Source: Azospirillum agricola (GTDB taxonomy: Bacteria; Pseudomonadota; Alphaproteobacteria; Azospirillales; Azospirillaceae). From it: a stretch of 64,000 bases of DNA. The stretch's first letter is position 1, and every line of letters starts with the position of its first letter. This document shows, in pieces, positions 46,027-57,060 of the stretch. The DNA lies in assembly GCF_017876095.1 (NCBI RefSeq), contig NZ_JAGINM010000001.1, positions 62,001 to 126,000 of the forward strand, in the 5' to 3' direction. The notes under the pieces are model-generated. The model saw nothing but the letters and a program-made list of their open reading frames with translations, was not told the DNA's origin and searched no databases. The position numbers and the translations under genes were made by a program.

Positions 46027-46482
46027 ATGGCGAGCTTCGACATCGACGGCGATCTGGTCCGCAAGCTGGCGGAACTCCTGCGTGAGACGGGCTTGAGCGA
46101 GATCGAATTCGCCGAGGGCGAGAAGCGCATCCGCGTCACCCGCCCCACGGCCCCGCAGGCGGTCGCGGTCCACGCCGCTCCGGCCGTCGCGGCGGTCCCG
46201 GCGCCGGCCGCCGCCGCCGCCGCTCCGGCGGCGCGCCCCGGCAACCATCCGGGCGCGGTGACCTCGCCGATGGTCGGCACCGCCTACACCGCGCCGGAAC
46301 CGGGCGCCGCTCCCTTCGCGCGTCCCGGCGACGTGGTCAAGGCCGGCCAGACCGTGCTGATCATCGAGGCGATGAAGGTCATGAACCCGATCAAGGCGCC
46401 GCGCGGCGGCACCGTGACCGAGGTGCTGGTTTCCGACGCCCAGCCGGTCGAGTTCGGCGAAGTCCTTCTCATCATCGAGTAA
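46027..46482 (+). CDS. accB: biotin carboxyl carrier protein of acetyl-CoA carboxylase
   Basis: A 151-residue BCCP. An N-terminal domain and an Ala/Pro linker (about residues 50-75) precede the biotinyl domain, with Lys117 in EAMKVMN. It carries biotin between AccC and the carboxyltransferase. It starts 23 bases after aroQ and lies 16 bases ahead of accC. Confidence 0.97.
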   Translation: MASFDIDGDLVRKLAELLRETGLSEIEFAEGEKRIRVTRPTAPQAVAVHAAPAVAAVPAPAAAAAAPAARPGNHPGAVTSPMVGTAYTAPEPGAAPFARPGDVVKAGQTVLIIEAMKVMNPIKAPRGGTVTEVLVSDAQPVEFGEVLLIIE

Positions 46483-46498
46483 CGGGGCAACCTTGGCG

Positions 46499-47839
<1,341 letters not shown>

Positions 47840-47869
47840 GCGGGGCCGTCCGGCCGCGCCCGATCGGAA

Positions 47870-47901
47870 ACCCTCCGCCCCCTCGGGGCGGAGGGTTTTT
47901 C
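47870..47901 (+). terminator. rho-independent terminator after accC
   Basis: An 11-bp stem, CCCTCCGCCCC (47871-47881) with GGGGCGGAGGG (47885-47895), followed by TTTTT. Confidence 0.88.
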
Positions 47902-47938
47902 TTTGCGCCGGTCTTCGCGCCGGAGAGGAACCCCGCCC

Positions 47939-49399
47939 TTACCGGCCGGGTTCCGCCGGGAACACCAGCGCCACCCGCAGGCCCGGCCCGTTGTCGGACA
48001 GCTCCAGCCGGGCGCCGTGCAGCGTCGCCACCGCGTCCACCAGACTGAGCCCCAGCCCGTTGCCCGGCGAGGCCCGCGACGCGTCGAGCCGGACGAAGCG
48101 TTGCAGCACCTTCTCGCGCTCCCCGGCCGGAATGCCGGGGCCGTCGTCGGCCACGACGATGCGCCCCGCCTGCCCCGGCCCGGCGCCGTCGAGGGTCAGC
48201 GTGATGCGGCCGCCCTCCGGGGTGTATTTGATCGCGTTGTCGAGCAGGTTCGACACCGCCTGCGCCAGCAGTTGCCCGTTGCCGCGCACCGTCGCCGGCT
48301 TGTGGATCTCCATGGTCAGGCTCTGGCCGCGCTCCTCGGCCACCGGCTCGTAGAGGTCGGCGGCGAGCTGCACCACCTCGGCCAGATCGACCGGCACGAA
48401 GTCGCGCCGCTTGGCTCCGGATTCGGCCTCGGCGATGGAGAGCAGCGCGGTGAAGGTGGCGAGCAGCCGGTCGGCCTCGGCGATGGTGTCCTGCAACACG
48501 CCGCGGTAGACCTCGGGATCCTCGGTGTCGTGGATCAGGGCCAGCTCGATGCGCGAGCGCAGGCGGGTCAGCGGCGTGCGCAGGTCGTGGGCGACGCTGT
48601 CGGTGACCTGCCGCATGCCGGTCATCAGCCGCTCGATGCGGTCGAGCATGGCGTTGAGGTTGCCGGCCAGCCGGTCCATCTCGTCGCCGCCGCCGAAGCG
48701 CGGCACGCGGTCGCTGAGGTCGCCGGCCATGATCTGGCGGGTGGTGCGGTTGATCGCCTCGATCCGCCGCATGGCCCCCCGGCTGAGCAGCAGCCCGCCG
48801 CCCAGCCCCAGCATGGCGGTGACGCCGAGGATCCAGCCGAGCGAATGCACCATGCGGTCGCGGAGCTGGTCGATCTCGCTCATGTCGCGGCCGACCAGCA
48901 GGCGGAACTGCCCCGGCAGCGTGAAGGTGACGGCCTGCGCGGTGGAGGGGCGGTCGGTGACGCCGCCGTAGTCGGCGACCTTGAAATGGGTCCAGCCGCT
49001 GGCGCTCGGCACGGCCCCCGGCCAGCCCGAGAGGTTGCCGGCCAGGATGACCCCCTGCGGCGTCGTCAGCAGATAGATGGAGTTGTTGCCAGCCACGGCG
49101 CTGCGGCCGCGCACCACCTCGATCAGCCCCGACAGGCCGTAGCCGCGGTAGTGGTCCTGGAGGCTGGACACCTCCAGCGCGATGGTCTCGCCGATCTCCT
49201 GCTCCAGGAAGCCGGCGGTGGTGCGGTAGACCACCAGCAGGATGACCCCGACCGACAGCACGAACATGCCGAGATAGAGCACCGCGAGCCGGAAGGCCGT
49301 GGTCCGCAGCAGCCGCGTCCCCACGGCGACGCAGGCTTCCAGGCGGGTCTGCTGGTGGGGCTCGGCGGGAGGGGCGGCTGCCGCGTCTCCCGCGCTCAT
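47939..49399 (-). CDS. sensor histidine kinase
   Basis: A 486-residue inner-membrane kinase. The first membrane segment is at about residues 37-57, a periplasmic sensor of some 125 residues follows, then the second segment at about 185-205, HAMP, and the DHp H-box VAHDLRTPLTRL with phospho-acceptor His271. N-box NLLDNAIKYTPEGG and G1 VADDGPGIP complete the ATPase domain. It is 10 bases after its response regulator, and downstream of degP, which suggests an envelope-stress signal, by inference. Confidence 0.95.
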   Translation of the reverse strand: MSAGDAAAAPPAEPHQQTRLEACVAVGTRLLRTTAFRLAVLYLGMFVLSVGVILLVVYRTTAGFLEQEIGETIALEVSSLQDHYRGYGLSGLIEVVRGRSAVAGNNSIYLLTTPQGVILAGNLSGWPGAVPSASGWTHFKVADYGGVTDRPSTAQAVTFTLPGQFRLLVGRDMSEIDQLRDRMVHSLGWILGVTAMLGLGGGLLLSRGAMRRIEAINRTTRQIMAGDLSDRVPRFGGGDEMDRLAGNLNAMLDRIERLMTGMRQVTDSVAHDLRTPLTRLRSRIELALIHDTEDPEVYRGVLQDTIAEADRLLATFTALLSIAEAESGAKRRDFVPVDLAEVVQLAADLYEPVAEERGQSLTMEIHKPATVRGNGQLLAQAVSNLLDNAIKYTPEGGRITLTLDGAGPGQAGRIVVADDGPGIPAGEREKVLQRFVRLDASRASPGNGLGLSLVDAVATLHGARLELSDNGPGLRVALVFPAEPGR

Positions 49400-49409
49400 C
49401 CGGGCGCCC

Positions 49410-50093
49410 TCACTCGGGCGCCCGCAGGCTGTAGCCGGCGCCGCGCACGGTGTGGATCAGCGGCGTCGGGAAATCCTTGTCGATCTTCTGGCGCAGCCGC
49501 GCGATGTGGACGTCGATGACGTTGGTCTGCGGGTCGAAATGATAGTCCCAGACATTTTCCAGCATCATGGTGCGGGTCACCACGCTGCCGGCGTTGCGCA
49601 TCAGGTATTCCAGCAGGGCGAACTCGCGGGGCAGCAGCTCGATCGGCTTGCCCGCCCGCTTCACCCCGCGCGTCAGCAGGTCCAGTTCCAGGTCGGCGAC
49701 GGCCAGCTTGGTCTGCGGCTGCGCGGCACCCCGGCGGCGGACCAGCACCTCGATGCGCGCCAGCAGTTCGGAGAAGGCGAAGGGCTTGGTCAGGTAGTCG
49801 TCGCCACCGGCCTTCAGCCCCTTCACCCGGTCGTCGACGCTGCCGAGCGCCGAGAGGAACAGCACCGGCGTGTCGTTGCCGGCGGCGCGCAGCACCTGGA
49901 CCAGCGACAGCCCGTCGCGCCCCGGCAGCATGCGGTCGACCACCATGACGTCGTAATGCTCCCCACCGGCGAGGTAGAGGCCTTCCTTCCCGTCGTTGGC
50001 GACGTCCACGACGTGGCCGGCCTCCTTCAGCCCCTTGGCGAGGTAGCTGGCGGCCTGGCGATCGTCTTCGATGACAAGAACTTTCATGTCCAT
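49410..50093 (-). CDS. OmpR/PhoB-family response regulator
   Basis: A 227-residue regulator. The receiver domain has the acidic pair ED(D) at 9-11 and phospho-Asp53 (VVDRMLPG), with Lys in LTKPF. The winged-helix domain is at about 130-222 (LELDLLTRGVKRAGKPIELL, PREFALLEYLM, HTVRGAGYSLR). GGGAGG precedes ATG 50093 by ten bases. The gene lies between degP and the kinase gene. Confidence 0.95.
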   Translation of the reverse strand: MDMKVLVIEDDRQAASYLAKGLKEAGHVVDVANDGKEGLYLAGGEHYDVMVVDRMLPGRDGLSLVQVLRAAGNDTPVLFLSALGSVDDRVKGLKAGGDDYLTKPFAFSELLARIEVLVRRRGAAQPQTKLAVADLELDLLTRGVKRAGKPIELLPREFALLEYLMRNAGSVVTRTMMLENVWDYHFDPQTNVIDVHIARLRQKIDKDFPTPLIHTVRGAGYSLRAPE

Positions 50094-50161
50094 GAGTGTA
50101 GCCTCCCGGAACGGCCCGGCCAAGCGCGGGGGCTCATGCCTGGCCGGGCCCGCCCGTCCGT

Positions 50162-51745
50162 TCAGGCGTGACCCAGCTTCAGGGCGACGAAGGTCTCGTT
50201 GCCCTGGCGGCTGATCAGCACCAGAACGGCTTTCTGCCCCGCCTTCTCGGCCTCCGCCACCTTGCGGGAGACGTCGGCGGGGGTCTTCACCGTTTCGTCG
50301 CCGACGCGCAGGATGACGTCGCCGGGACGGATCGGGGTTTCCGCCTTGGGCGACAGGCCGGTGACGACCACGCCCTTGACCGACTCGTCGACCCCCAGCC
50401 GCTTGCGCGCGGCCTGGTCGAGCGGCGCCAGCTTCAGCCCCTTCACCGCCTCGCCCGTCGCGGCCCCGTCCTTGCCGGTGTCGGCAGCGGCGACCTGGGT
50501 GGTGTCGGCGAGGCGGTCGATGTGGACCGCCACCGTCTTCTCGCGGCCCTGGTGCAGAACCTTCAGGTCGATGGTGTCGCCGGCCTTGGTCTCGGCGACG
50601 CGGCGGGTCAGGTCGCGCAGCGTCTCCACCGGCTGGCCGCCGTAGGAGAGCACGACGTCGCCCTGGCGCAGGCCGGCGCGGGCGGCCGGGCTGTCGGGCG
50701 TCACCTCGGCGACCAGCGCGCCCTTGGCGGTGGGCAGGCCGACGCTGTCGGCGATCTCCGGCGTCACCTCCTGGATCTTCACGCCGAGCCAGCCGCGCTC
50801 GACCTTGCCGTTCTCCTTGAGCTGGGCCACCACGTCCTTGGCGAGATTGGACGGGATGGCGAAGCCGATGCCGACCGAGCCGCCGTTGGGCGAATAGATC
50901 GCGGTGTTGATGCCGATCACCCGGCCGGACAGGTCGAAGGTCGGACCGCCGGAATTGCCGCGGTTGATGGCGGCGTCGAGCTGGAAATAGTCGTCGTAGG
51001 GGCCGCTGTGGATGTCGCGCCCGCGCGCCGAGACGATGCCCTTGGTGACGGTGCCGCCGAGGCCGAACGGGTTGCCGACCGCCATCACCCAGTCGCCGAC
51101 GCGGGTCTTGGCGCTGTCGGCCCAGTCGACCGCCGGCAGCGGCTTTTCCGATTTGACCTTCAGCAGCGCGATGTCGGTCTTGGCGTCGCGGCCGACCAGG
51201 GTCGCCGGCAGGGCGGTGCCGTCCTGCAAGGTGACGGTGATCTCGCTGGCGCCGTCGATGACGTGGTTGTTGGTCACCACGAAGCCGGCCGGGTCGATGA
51301 TGAAGCCGGAGCCGAGCGCCCCGCTCTTGCCGCGCGGACCGCCGCGCGGCGCGCCGTCCTCGTCGTCGTCCGGCGCGTTCTGGCCCCCCTGCTGCCCCCC
51401 CGGCTGCCCCTGGTCCTGGAAGCGGCGGAAGAACTCCTCGAAGGGCGAGCCGGGCGGGAAGGCCGGCAGGCCGGGCATGCGCTGGACGCGCTCGGGCTTG
51501 GCCTCCTGGGTCGCGGCGATGTTGACGACGGCCGGGCTGACCCTGGCGGCGAGGTCGGCGAAGGTCGAGGGCGTGTCCTGCACCATGGTGACGGCCGGCG
51601 AGGCGGCGGTGCCCTGCGCGTTGGACGCGGCGAGCCCCGTCAGAGCCGGTCCCGTCAGCACCGTCGTGCCGAGCAGCACGGCGGCGATCGTCCGGCGCAG
51701 ACGGCGCCCGCGGGACGGGCGGACGGTGGAGAGAGCGGTGGTCAT
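50162..51745 (-). CDS. degP: periplasmic serine endoprotease DegP/HtrA
   Basis: A 527-residue protease/chaperone for misfolded envelope proteins. A signal peptide (about residues 18-45) precedes the trypsin-like domain with the triad His161 (TNNHVIDG), Asp191 (DAKTDIALL) and Ser265 (RGNSGGPTF). A Gln/Gly/Asp-rich insertion is at about 112-145. Two PDZ domains follow, about 295-380 and 430-520. The start ATG 51745 is preferred over TTG 51760 because of the GGAG site. Downstream lies the response regulator-kinase pair, possibly in one transcript across a 68-base gap. Confidence 0.95.
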   Translation of the reverse strand: MTTALSTVRPSRGRRLRRTIAAVLLGTTVLTGPALTGLAASNAQGTAASPAVTMVQDTPSTFADLAARVSPAVVNIAATQEAKPERVQRMPGLPAFPPGSPFEEFFRRFQDQGQPGGQQGGQNAPDDDEDGAPRGGPRGKSGALGSGFIIDPAGFVVTNNHVIDGASEITVTLQDGTALPATLVGRDAKTDIALLKVKSEKPLPAVDWADSAKTRVGDWVMAVGNPFGLGGTVTKGIVSARGRDIHSGPYDDYFQLDAAINRGNSGGPTFDLSGRVIGINTAIYSPNGGSVGIGFAIPSNLAKDVVAQLKENGKVERGWLGVKIQEVTPEIADSVGLPTAKGALVAEVTPDSPAARAGLRQGDVVLSYGGQPVETLRDLTRRVAETKAGDTIDLKVLHQGREKTVAVHIDRLADTTQVAAADTGKDGAATGEAVKGLKLAPLDQAARKRLGVDESVKGVVVTGLSPKAETPIRPGDVILRVGDETVKTPADVSRKVAEAEKAGQKAVLVLISRQGNETFVALKLGHA

Positions 51746-51914
51746 GCGAAGGCACTCCAATAGCGGACGTTCCGGAAAGGACGGGCCGGGAGGCGTTGTG
51801 TGGATGCCTCCCGGCGACGCTGCTCACTCTAGGGAACGGCCGCTCACCGGCGCCTTGCGGATGGATGAAAAGTTTGTAGGGATAGGGGCGCCGGCGGGAG
51901 GGGCGGGGGCGCCG

Positions 51915-52334
51915 TCATTCCCCCAGCAGATGCAGGGCCAGCGCGCGGCGGTGCGGCCGGGCGCGGTGCTCGAACAGATAGATGCCCTGCCAGGTGCCGA
52001 GCGCCGGCTCCCCCTCCATCACCGGGATCGACAGGCTGACGCCGGTCAGGGCCGAGCGGATGTGCGCAGGCATGTCGTCCGGTCCCTCGGCGCTGTGGTC
52101 GTAGAGCGCGGGATCCTCGGCGACCAGTCGGCGGAAGAATCGGAGCAGATCGGCTTGCACGTCGGGATCGGCGTTCTCCTGGATGGTCAGGGAGGCCGAG
52201 GTGTGGCGGCAGAAGACGGTCAGCAGCCCGGTCTCCATGCCCTGTTCCGCGACCCAGCGGCGGACCGGCGCCGTCACCTCGACCAGCCCGGTTCCTTGCG
52301 TCGTCACGCTCAGCGTCGTCGCGGCCTGTCTCAT
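51915..52334 (-). CDS. YjbQ family protein (UPF0047)
   Basis: A 139-residue protein with the family signatures LLTVFCRHTSASLTIQENAD, then DDMPAHIRSALTG and LGTWQGIYLFEHR. Family members show weak thiamine-phosphate synthase activity, but the physiological role is not settled. The start ATG 52334 has GGAGGGAG ahead. It is divergent from the CoxG-like gene across 82 bases. Confidence 0.93.
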   Translation of the reverse strand: MRQAATTLSVTTQGTGLVEVTAPVRRWVAEQGMETGLLTVFCRHTSASLTIQENADPDVQADLLRFFRRLVAEDPALYDHSAEGPDDMPAHIRSALTGVSLSIPVMEGEPALGTWQGIYLFEHRARPHRRALALHLLGE

Positions 52335-52416
52335 CGGCGTCTCCCTCCGGGCATCGTGGTTGCTTGGCGGCGCCGGTCCGGCATACCAGATGTGGAGCGG
52401 AGAGGGAGGACAATCC

Positions 52417-52884
52417 ATGGAGCTGACCGGCACCCACAGCGTTCCCGGACCGCGCGACCGCGTGTTCGCCGCCCTGTGCGATCCGGAGATCCTGCTGCGC
52501 TGCATCCCGGTGCTGGAGGAGATCGACCGGGTCTCGCCCACCGACTATGTGGCGCGGGTGCGGGCCACGGTCGGCCCGCTCAAGGCGCGCTTCTCCGGCC
52601 GGCTGACGCTGGAGCCGGACGACGCCCCCCGCCGATACCGGCTGCACGCCCAGGGCAACGGCGGGTTGGCCGGCGCCGTCAAGGGCGTCGCCCTGGTCAC
52701 GCTGGACGAGGCGGACGGGCGCACCGAGCTGACCTACCGCCTGTCGGTGGCGCTGGGCGGCGCGGTCGGGCGGCTGGCGGCGCCGCTGGTGCAGGGCAAG
52801 ACCGACCGGGTGCTCGCCGCCTTCTTCGAGCGCTTCGCCGTCGAGATCGGCGAGGCCTGCGGCGACATGCCGCAGTCCGGGTGA
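52417..52884 (+). CDS. CoxG/SRPBCC-family protein
   Basis: A 155-residue protein of the carbon-monoxide-dehydrogenase subunit G family, a START-like hydrophobic pocket. Landmarks are the start MELTGTHSVPGPRDRVFAAL, LLRCIPVLEEID, ARFSGRLTLEPDD and LTYRLSVALGGAVGRL near the end. No cox genes are adjacent, so it may be one of the many CoxG-like proteins with other roles. AGAGGGAGGA precedes ATG 52417. Confidence 0.88.
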   Translation: MELTGTHSVPGPRDRVFAALCDPEILLRCIPVLEEIDRVSPTDYVARVRATVGPLKARFSGRLTLEPDDAPRRYRLHAQGNGGLAGAVKGVALVTLDEADGRTELTYRLSVALGGAVGRLAAPLVQGKTDRVLAAFFERFAVEIGEACGDMPQSG

Positions 52885-52960
52885 GGGTCGCGTCCCTTCG
52901 CAGACGCAGCATCGTGAGTCACCATACGGTCACACCGATCCCCTCCCGTCGGAGCGCGCC

Positions 52961-53566
52961 ATGACCGAGCCTCCCACGCCCTCCCGTCCGGTGCTGCTCG
53001 ACCGGGTCGGCGCGGCCATCGACCGGATCATTTTCGACCGCATCCTGGATTGCGCCGCCTCCGACCCGCAGCGCGCCCTGCCGCAGGTCCTGGCCCTGGC
53101 GAAAGCGGATCTCGGTGCCCTGACCGCCCGCCACGCCCCCGCCCACGCCCCCGCCGTGTCCGCCCTGACCGGGGAGGGCACCGGCGAGGAGGCCATCGAG
53201 GAGCCGGACCTGCGCGATTTCCTGGTCGAGCACGGCGCCCGGCGGACCGAGGAAGAGCGCTGGCTGGCCGCCATCCTGGCGCGGCGCTCGCTGGAGCCCA
53301 ACCATCTCTGGCAGGACATGGGCTTTCACGACCGCCGCGAGCTGAACGTCATGTTCCGCCGGCATTTCCCGGCGCTGGTGGCGTTGAACGCCAACGACAT
53401 GAAATGGAAGAAGTTCTTCTACCGCCAGCTCTGCGAGCGCGAGGGGATGATGCTGTGCAAGTCCCCCAACTGCGAGGTGTGCGACGACGTGGCGACCTGC
53501 TTCGAGGCGGAGGACGGCGACCCGCTGAGCCGGCTGTCCCGGATGGCGCGCAGCGAGGCGGCGTAG
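52961..53566 (+). CDS. nifQ: nitrogen fixation protein NifQ
   Basis: A 201-residue protein that supplies molybdenum, as a Mo-Fe-S cluster, for FeMo-cofactor synthesis. The diagnostic C-terminus KWKKFFYRQLCEREG is followed by C166-x4-C171-x2-C174-x5-C180, the NifQ cluster motif. It is complete with no frameshift. No other nif gene is in the window, so it is apart from the main nif cluster, at least within 10 kb. Confidence 0.95.
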   Translation: MTEPPTPSRPVLLDRVGAAIDRIIFDRILDCAASDPQRALPQVLALAKADLGALTARHAPAHAPAVSALTGEGTGEEAIEEPDLRDFLVEHGARRTEEERWLAAILARRSLEPNHLWQDMGFHDRRELNVMFRRHFPALVALNANDMKWKKFFYRQLCEREGMMLCKSPNCEVCDDVATCFEAEDGDPLSRLSRMARSEAA

Positions 53567-53594
53567 GCGGGGGGCGCGTGAAGGCGGGGCCGCG

Positions 53595-53960
53595 TCAACG
53601 CGGCTGAGCCCCGAGATCCTCGAAGACGAGCCCCTTGTCGCCCGTCTCGCTCTTGCCGAAGCGGCCCTTGCCGTTGACCGTCAGCGGCGGCTGGCCGGGC
53701 TGCGGCACGAAGGTCGCGGCGTAGTAGCAGTCGTACTGGCCGGGCTTGCCGCCGGACTTGCTCTTCGCGGCGACGCAGCCCTGCTTGCGGAAGACGTCGA
53801 AGGCGCGGAAACCGCCCTGTCCCTGGCGTTCAAGAGCGCGGCGGGTGTGCGCCTCGACCAGACGGCGCATGTCGGCCTCCGACGGCTCGCCGGAGCAGCC
53901 GGCGAGAAGCGGCAGCAGCGCCGCCAACGCCAGGACGGGCCTGTTCGCCACCGGCGTCAC
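53595..53960 (-). CDS. small lipoprotein coupled to the CheY-like gene
   Basis: A 121-residue predicted lipoprotein: signal with VLALAALLPLLAGC (lipobox LAGC, Cys22), then a soluble part with a cysteine pair (GCVAAKSKSGGKPGQYDCYY) and a beta-rich end. The start is GTG 53960, overlapping the response-regulator stop as GTGA. The function is unknown; it lies convergent to nifQ. Confidence 0.7.
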   Translation of the reverse strand: MTPVANRPVLALAALLPLLAGCSGEPSEADMRRLVEAHTRRALERQGQGGFRAFDVFRKQGCVAAKSKSGGKPGQYDCYYAATFVPQPGQPPLTVNGKGRFGKSETGDKGLVFEDLGAQPR

Positions 53961-54361
53961 CGGCCGCCGAGCAGGCGGTCGACCCGCTCCTTCAGCGCGG
54001 CGAAGGAGGGCGGCTTGACGACGAAGCCGTTCACGCCCAGCGCCATCGCCTGCTTCACGATTTCCGACTCGGTGTGGTTGGTCAGGAAGACCACCGGTGC
54101 CCGCGGGTTGGCCGCCTCGGCGCTGGTGCGCAGCCGCTCCAGGAATTGCAGGCCGGACACCGGCTTCATGTCGATGTCGCAGACGATCAGGTCGGGGTTG
54201 GTGCGGATGCATTCCTGCATGCCGCTCTCGCCGTTGTCGGCCTCGGCGACGCCCTGGAACCCGATCTGCGCCATGATCTGGACGATGGTGCGGCGGACGA
54301 AGGGCTGGTCCTCGATCACGAGGATGTGGTACCGCGCGTAATCGACCGGCTGCTTGTCCAT
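53957..54361 (-). CDS. single-domain response regulator (CheY-like)
   Basis: A 134-residue receiver with acidic residues in IEDQ, phospho-Asp62 (CDIDMKP), Thr (FLTNHTES) and Lys (VVKPPS). No output domain, so it acts by protein contact, probably in chemotaxis or a phosphorelay. The PAS-PilZ chemoreceptor gene ends upstream of it by about 210 bases on the same strand. The start is ATG 54361. Confidence 0.9.
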   Translation of the reverse strand: MDKQPVDYARYHILVIEDQPFVRRTIVQIMAQIGFQGVAEADNGESGMQECIRTNPDLIVCDIDMKPVSGLQFLERLRTSAEAANPRAPVVFLTNHTESEIVKQAMALGVNGFVVKPPSFAALKERVDRLLGGR

Positions 54362-54573
54362 CCCCGTTCCCCGCCCGGCCGAAGCCTTGCCATCCCGCCC
54401 ACGCCGGCCGCAAGATTCCCGCGACCGTTCCCCGCGACCACAGATACCGTCTGGCGGTGCCAGCGGCAACCGCAACCGGGTTACAGCCGGCGGGAATGTG
54501 GTTTGCCGGCTGTAAGCCGCGCGTCAGCGAGGCAACGGAGCGGTCTCAGGGAGCGGTCTTGGGGAGCGCGGTC

Positions 54574-57060
54574 TCAGGCGGCGACGTCCAGCGGCGGCAG
54601 GCCCTTGGTGATGGACTGGACGGCGTGCGCGAAGTCCGCCGACAGCCCGCCATCCTGGTCGAAGGCGAGGTGGAGGCGGTTGTGCTCCATCGCCTTGATG
54701 ACGACGGCGGCCTCGACGCCGAGCCGGTCGAGCCGCAGCACGCCGGGCGAACTCGCCGGCAGGCCGTCCTTCAGCGCCGGCACCGGGTCGATCAGCGCGC
54801 CGCCGAGCGACAGGTTGCGCACGGTCACCGGATAACGGCCGCCGCCGACCAGCAGGGTCCCGGCCTCATCGACCTGGAAGCGCGGCTTGCGGCGGCGGTC
54901 GGCGTCGCTGGTCGAGGTGCGGACGACCCGCACCAGCACCTGCCGCAGATTCTCGATGGCGCGGGCGACGTCGCCGGAGCCCTGCTTGACGTGGACGGCC
55001 TGCTCGCCGGTGTGGTCGGCCTCCTCGGACACGGCGGCGATGCGGCGCGACACCTCCAGCGCGGCGGTCGAGGTTTCGACGACGTTGCGGCTGATCTCCT
55101 GGGTGGCGGCGGTCTGCTCCTCCATCGCGGCGGCGATGGAGCCGGAGATGTGGTCGATCTCGGCGATGGTGCGCCCGATCTCCTCGACCGCCGCGACGGC
55201 CTGGCCCGTCACCTCCTGGATGGCGGCGATCTGGCGGGTGATCTCCTCGGTCGAGGCTGCGGTCTGGTTGGCGAGGTTCTTCACCTCGCTGGCCACCACG
55301 GCAAAGCCCTTGCCGGCCTCGCCGGCGCGCGCCGCCTCGATGGTGGCGTTGAGCGCCAGCAGGTTGGTCTGGCCGGCGATGCTCTGGATCAGGTTGACCA
55401 CTTCGCCGACCTTGGCGACGGTTTCCGACAGCGAGCGGATGGTGACCTGGGTGTGGGCGCCGCTTTCCACCGCGCGGCGGGTGACGGCGCTGGAATGGGC
55501 GACCTGCGACGAGATCTCGCGGATCGAGGCCGCCAGCTCCTCGCTCGCCGCCGCCACGGTCTGGGCGTTGGCCAGCGCGATCTCCGCCGCCGAGGACACG
55601 GTCTGGGCGTTGGCGCTGACGCGCTCGGCCGCCCCCGCCATGCCCTCGGCGTCGCTCGCCATGCCGCCGGTCCGGGTGGCGACCTCCTCGACGGCGCGGC
55701 CGGCCTCGCGCTCCACGGTGGAGGCCATGGCTTCCAGCGCGCGGCGGCGGTCCTCGTCGGCCTGGCGGGCGCGCTCGACGCGCTCCTGCACCGCGTAGCC
55801 GAGCCGGGCCTTGAGGCCACGGAGTTGCGCCGTCAGCGCATGGAACTCGGTGGCCACGGGCAGCGCGATGATGTGGCTCTGGTCGTTGCGGGCGATGGCG
55901 TCGAAATCGAGGGTGAAGCGGTCGAGCGGCTTGCGCACCGTCCGCAGAAGCAGGACTCCGAAGGCCGCCGCCATCAGCAGCACGGCGAGTCCGGCGGCCA
56001 GCGCAAAGCCGAGATGCCAGCGGAAATCGGCCGCCGCGCCCTCATACTCCGTGCGGGCGACCGTGACCTGGAGCGTCAGGAGTTCCCGGTTGGTGGCGTG
56101 GGCGGCGTCGAACAGCGGCGTCGCCTTGTCGCGGATCAGCGTTTCCAGCCGCAGCGAATCGCCGGCCTTCGCCAGTTCCAGGGCCGGGGCGAGGGCGTCG
56201 CGCTGGAAGGCCGTGCGCTGGGCGGCGAAGCGGTCGGCGAGCGCCGTCTCCTCCGGCGTCATGGCGGAGGCGAGATACTGCGTCCACTGGCTGTCCATGG
56301 TCGCGCTGTTGGCGGCGATGCGGGCCTCGCGCGCCTCCATCGCCTTGCGGTCGGTACCGTCGCGGGCGTCGATCACCAGCCGCTGGAGGGTCTGCACCTG
56401 ATCGCGCATGTGGTCGAGGATGTCGCCGACCTGCACCGCCGGAACCGTGCGGTTCTCGTAGACCGTCTTCAGCGAGGCGTTGGAATCGGCCATGCCCTTC
56501 AAGGTCACGCCGCCGACCGCCGCCATCGCCACGATCATCACGGCGAAGACGCCGGTCAGGCGTCCGGCCACGCTGACCGACCAGCGCCCCAGCCGGGCCG
56601 GCATGCCCTTGCGCACCGCCTGTCCGTCGCGGACGCTGAGATGCGGGGCGCGGCCCTCGCGGATGTCGGCGTAGAGCCGCTCGGCCGCGGCGATCTGGTC
56701 GCGGCACGGCTTGGTGCGGATGGAGATGTAGCCGGTGACCTTGCCGTCCTCGATCACCGGCGTGACGTTGGCGCGGACCCAGTAGAAGTCGCCCGTCTTG
56801 GTGCGGTTCTTCACCAGCCCTTCCCAGGGCCGCCCGTCCTTCACCGTCGCCCACAGATCGGCGAAGGCCGCCTTCGGCATGTGGGGGTGGCGGATCAGGT
56901 TGTGGGGGGAGCCGATCAGTTCGGACTCCGCGAAGCCGCTGATGTCGACGAAGGCCTTGTTCACGAAGGTGATGCGGCCGCCGGTGTCGGTGCGCGACAC
57001 CAGCAGGACTCCGTCCTCCATCTCGATTTCACGGTTGGTGATCGGTTCGTTGAGGCGCAT
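54574..57060 (-). CDS. chemoreceptor with PAS, transmembrane, MCP and C-terminal PilZ domains
   Basis: An 828-residue receptor. The N-terminal Aer-type PAS is at about residues 10-125 ([51 protein letters not shown]). Two membrane segments (about 165-185 and 348-372) frame a helical domain. A HAMP-like linker and the MCP signalling domain follow ([20 protein letters not shown]). The C-terminal PilZ domain starts at about 722 with RRRKPR and continues NLSLGGALI, the c-di-GMP-binding motifs. Oxygen/redox sensing via PAS is likely (FAD is typical). The A. brasilense Aer receptor shares this layout. Confidence 0.93.
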   Translation of the reverse strand: MRLNEPITNREIEMEDGVLLVSRTDTGGRITFVNKAFVDISGFAESELIGSPHNLIRHPHMPKAAFADLWATVKDGRPWEGLVKNRTKTGDFYWVRANVTPVIEDGKVTGYISIRTKPCRDQIAAAERLYADIREGRAPHLSVRDGQAVRKGMPARLGRWSVSVAGRLTGVFAVMIVAMAAVGGVTLKGMADSNASLKTVYENRTVPAVQVGDILDHMRDQVQTLQRLVIDARDGTDRKAMEAREARIAANSATMDSQWTQYLASAMTPEETALADRFAAQRTAFQRDALAPALELAKAGDSLRLETLIRDKATPLFDAAHATNRELLTLQVTVARTEYEGAAADFRWHLGFALAAGLAVLLMAAAFGVLLLRTVRKPLDRFTLDFDAIARNDQSHIIALPVATEFHALTAQLRGLKARLGYAVQERVERARQADEDRRRALEAMASTVEREAGRAVEEVATRTGGMASDAEGMAGAAERVSANAQTVSSAAEIALANAQTVAAASEELAASIREISSQVAHSSAVTRRAVESGAHTQVTIRSLSETVAKVGEVVNLIQSIAGQTNLLALNATIEAARAGEAGKGFAVVASEVKNLANQTAASTEEITRQIAAIQEVTGQAVAAVEEIGRTIAEIDHISGSIAAAMEEQTAATQEISRNVVETSTAALEVSRRIAAVSEEADHTGEQAVHVKQGSGDVARAIENLRQVLVRVVRTSTSDADRRRKPRFQVDEAGTLLVGGGRYPVTVRNLSLGGALIDPVPALKDGLPASSPGVLRLDRLGVEAAVVIKAMEHNRLHLAFDQDGGLSADFAHAVQSITKGLPPLDVAA

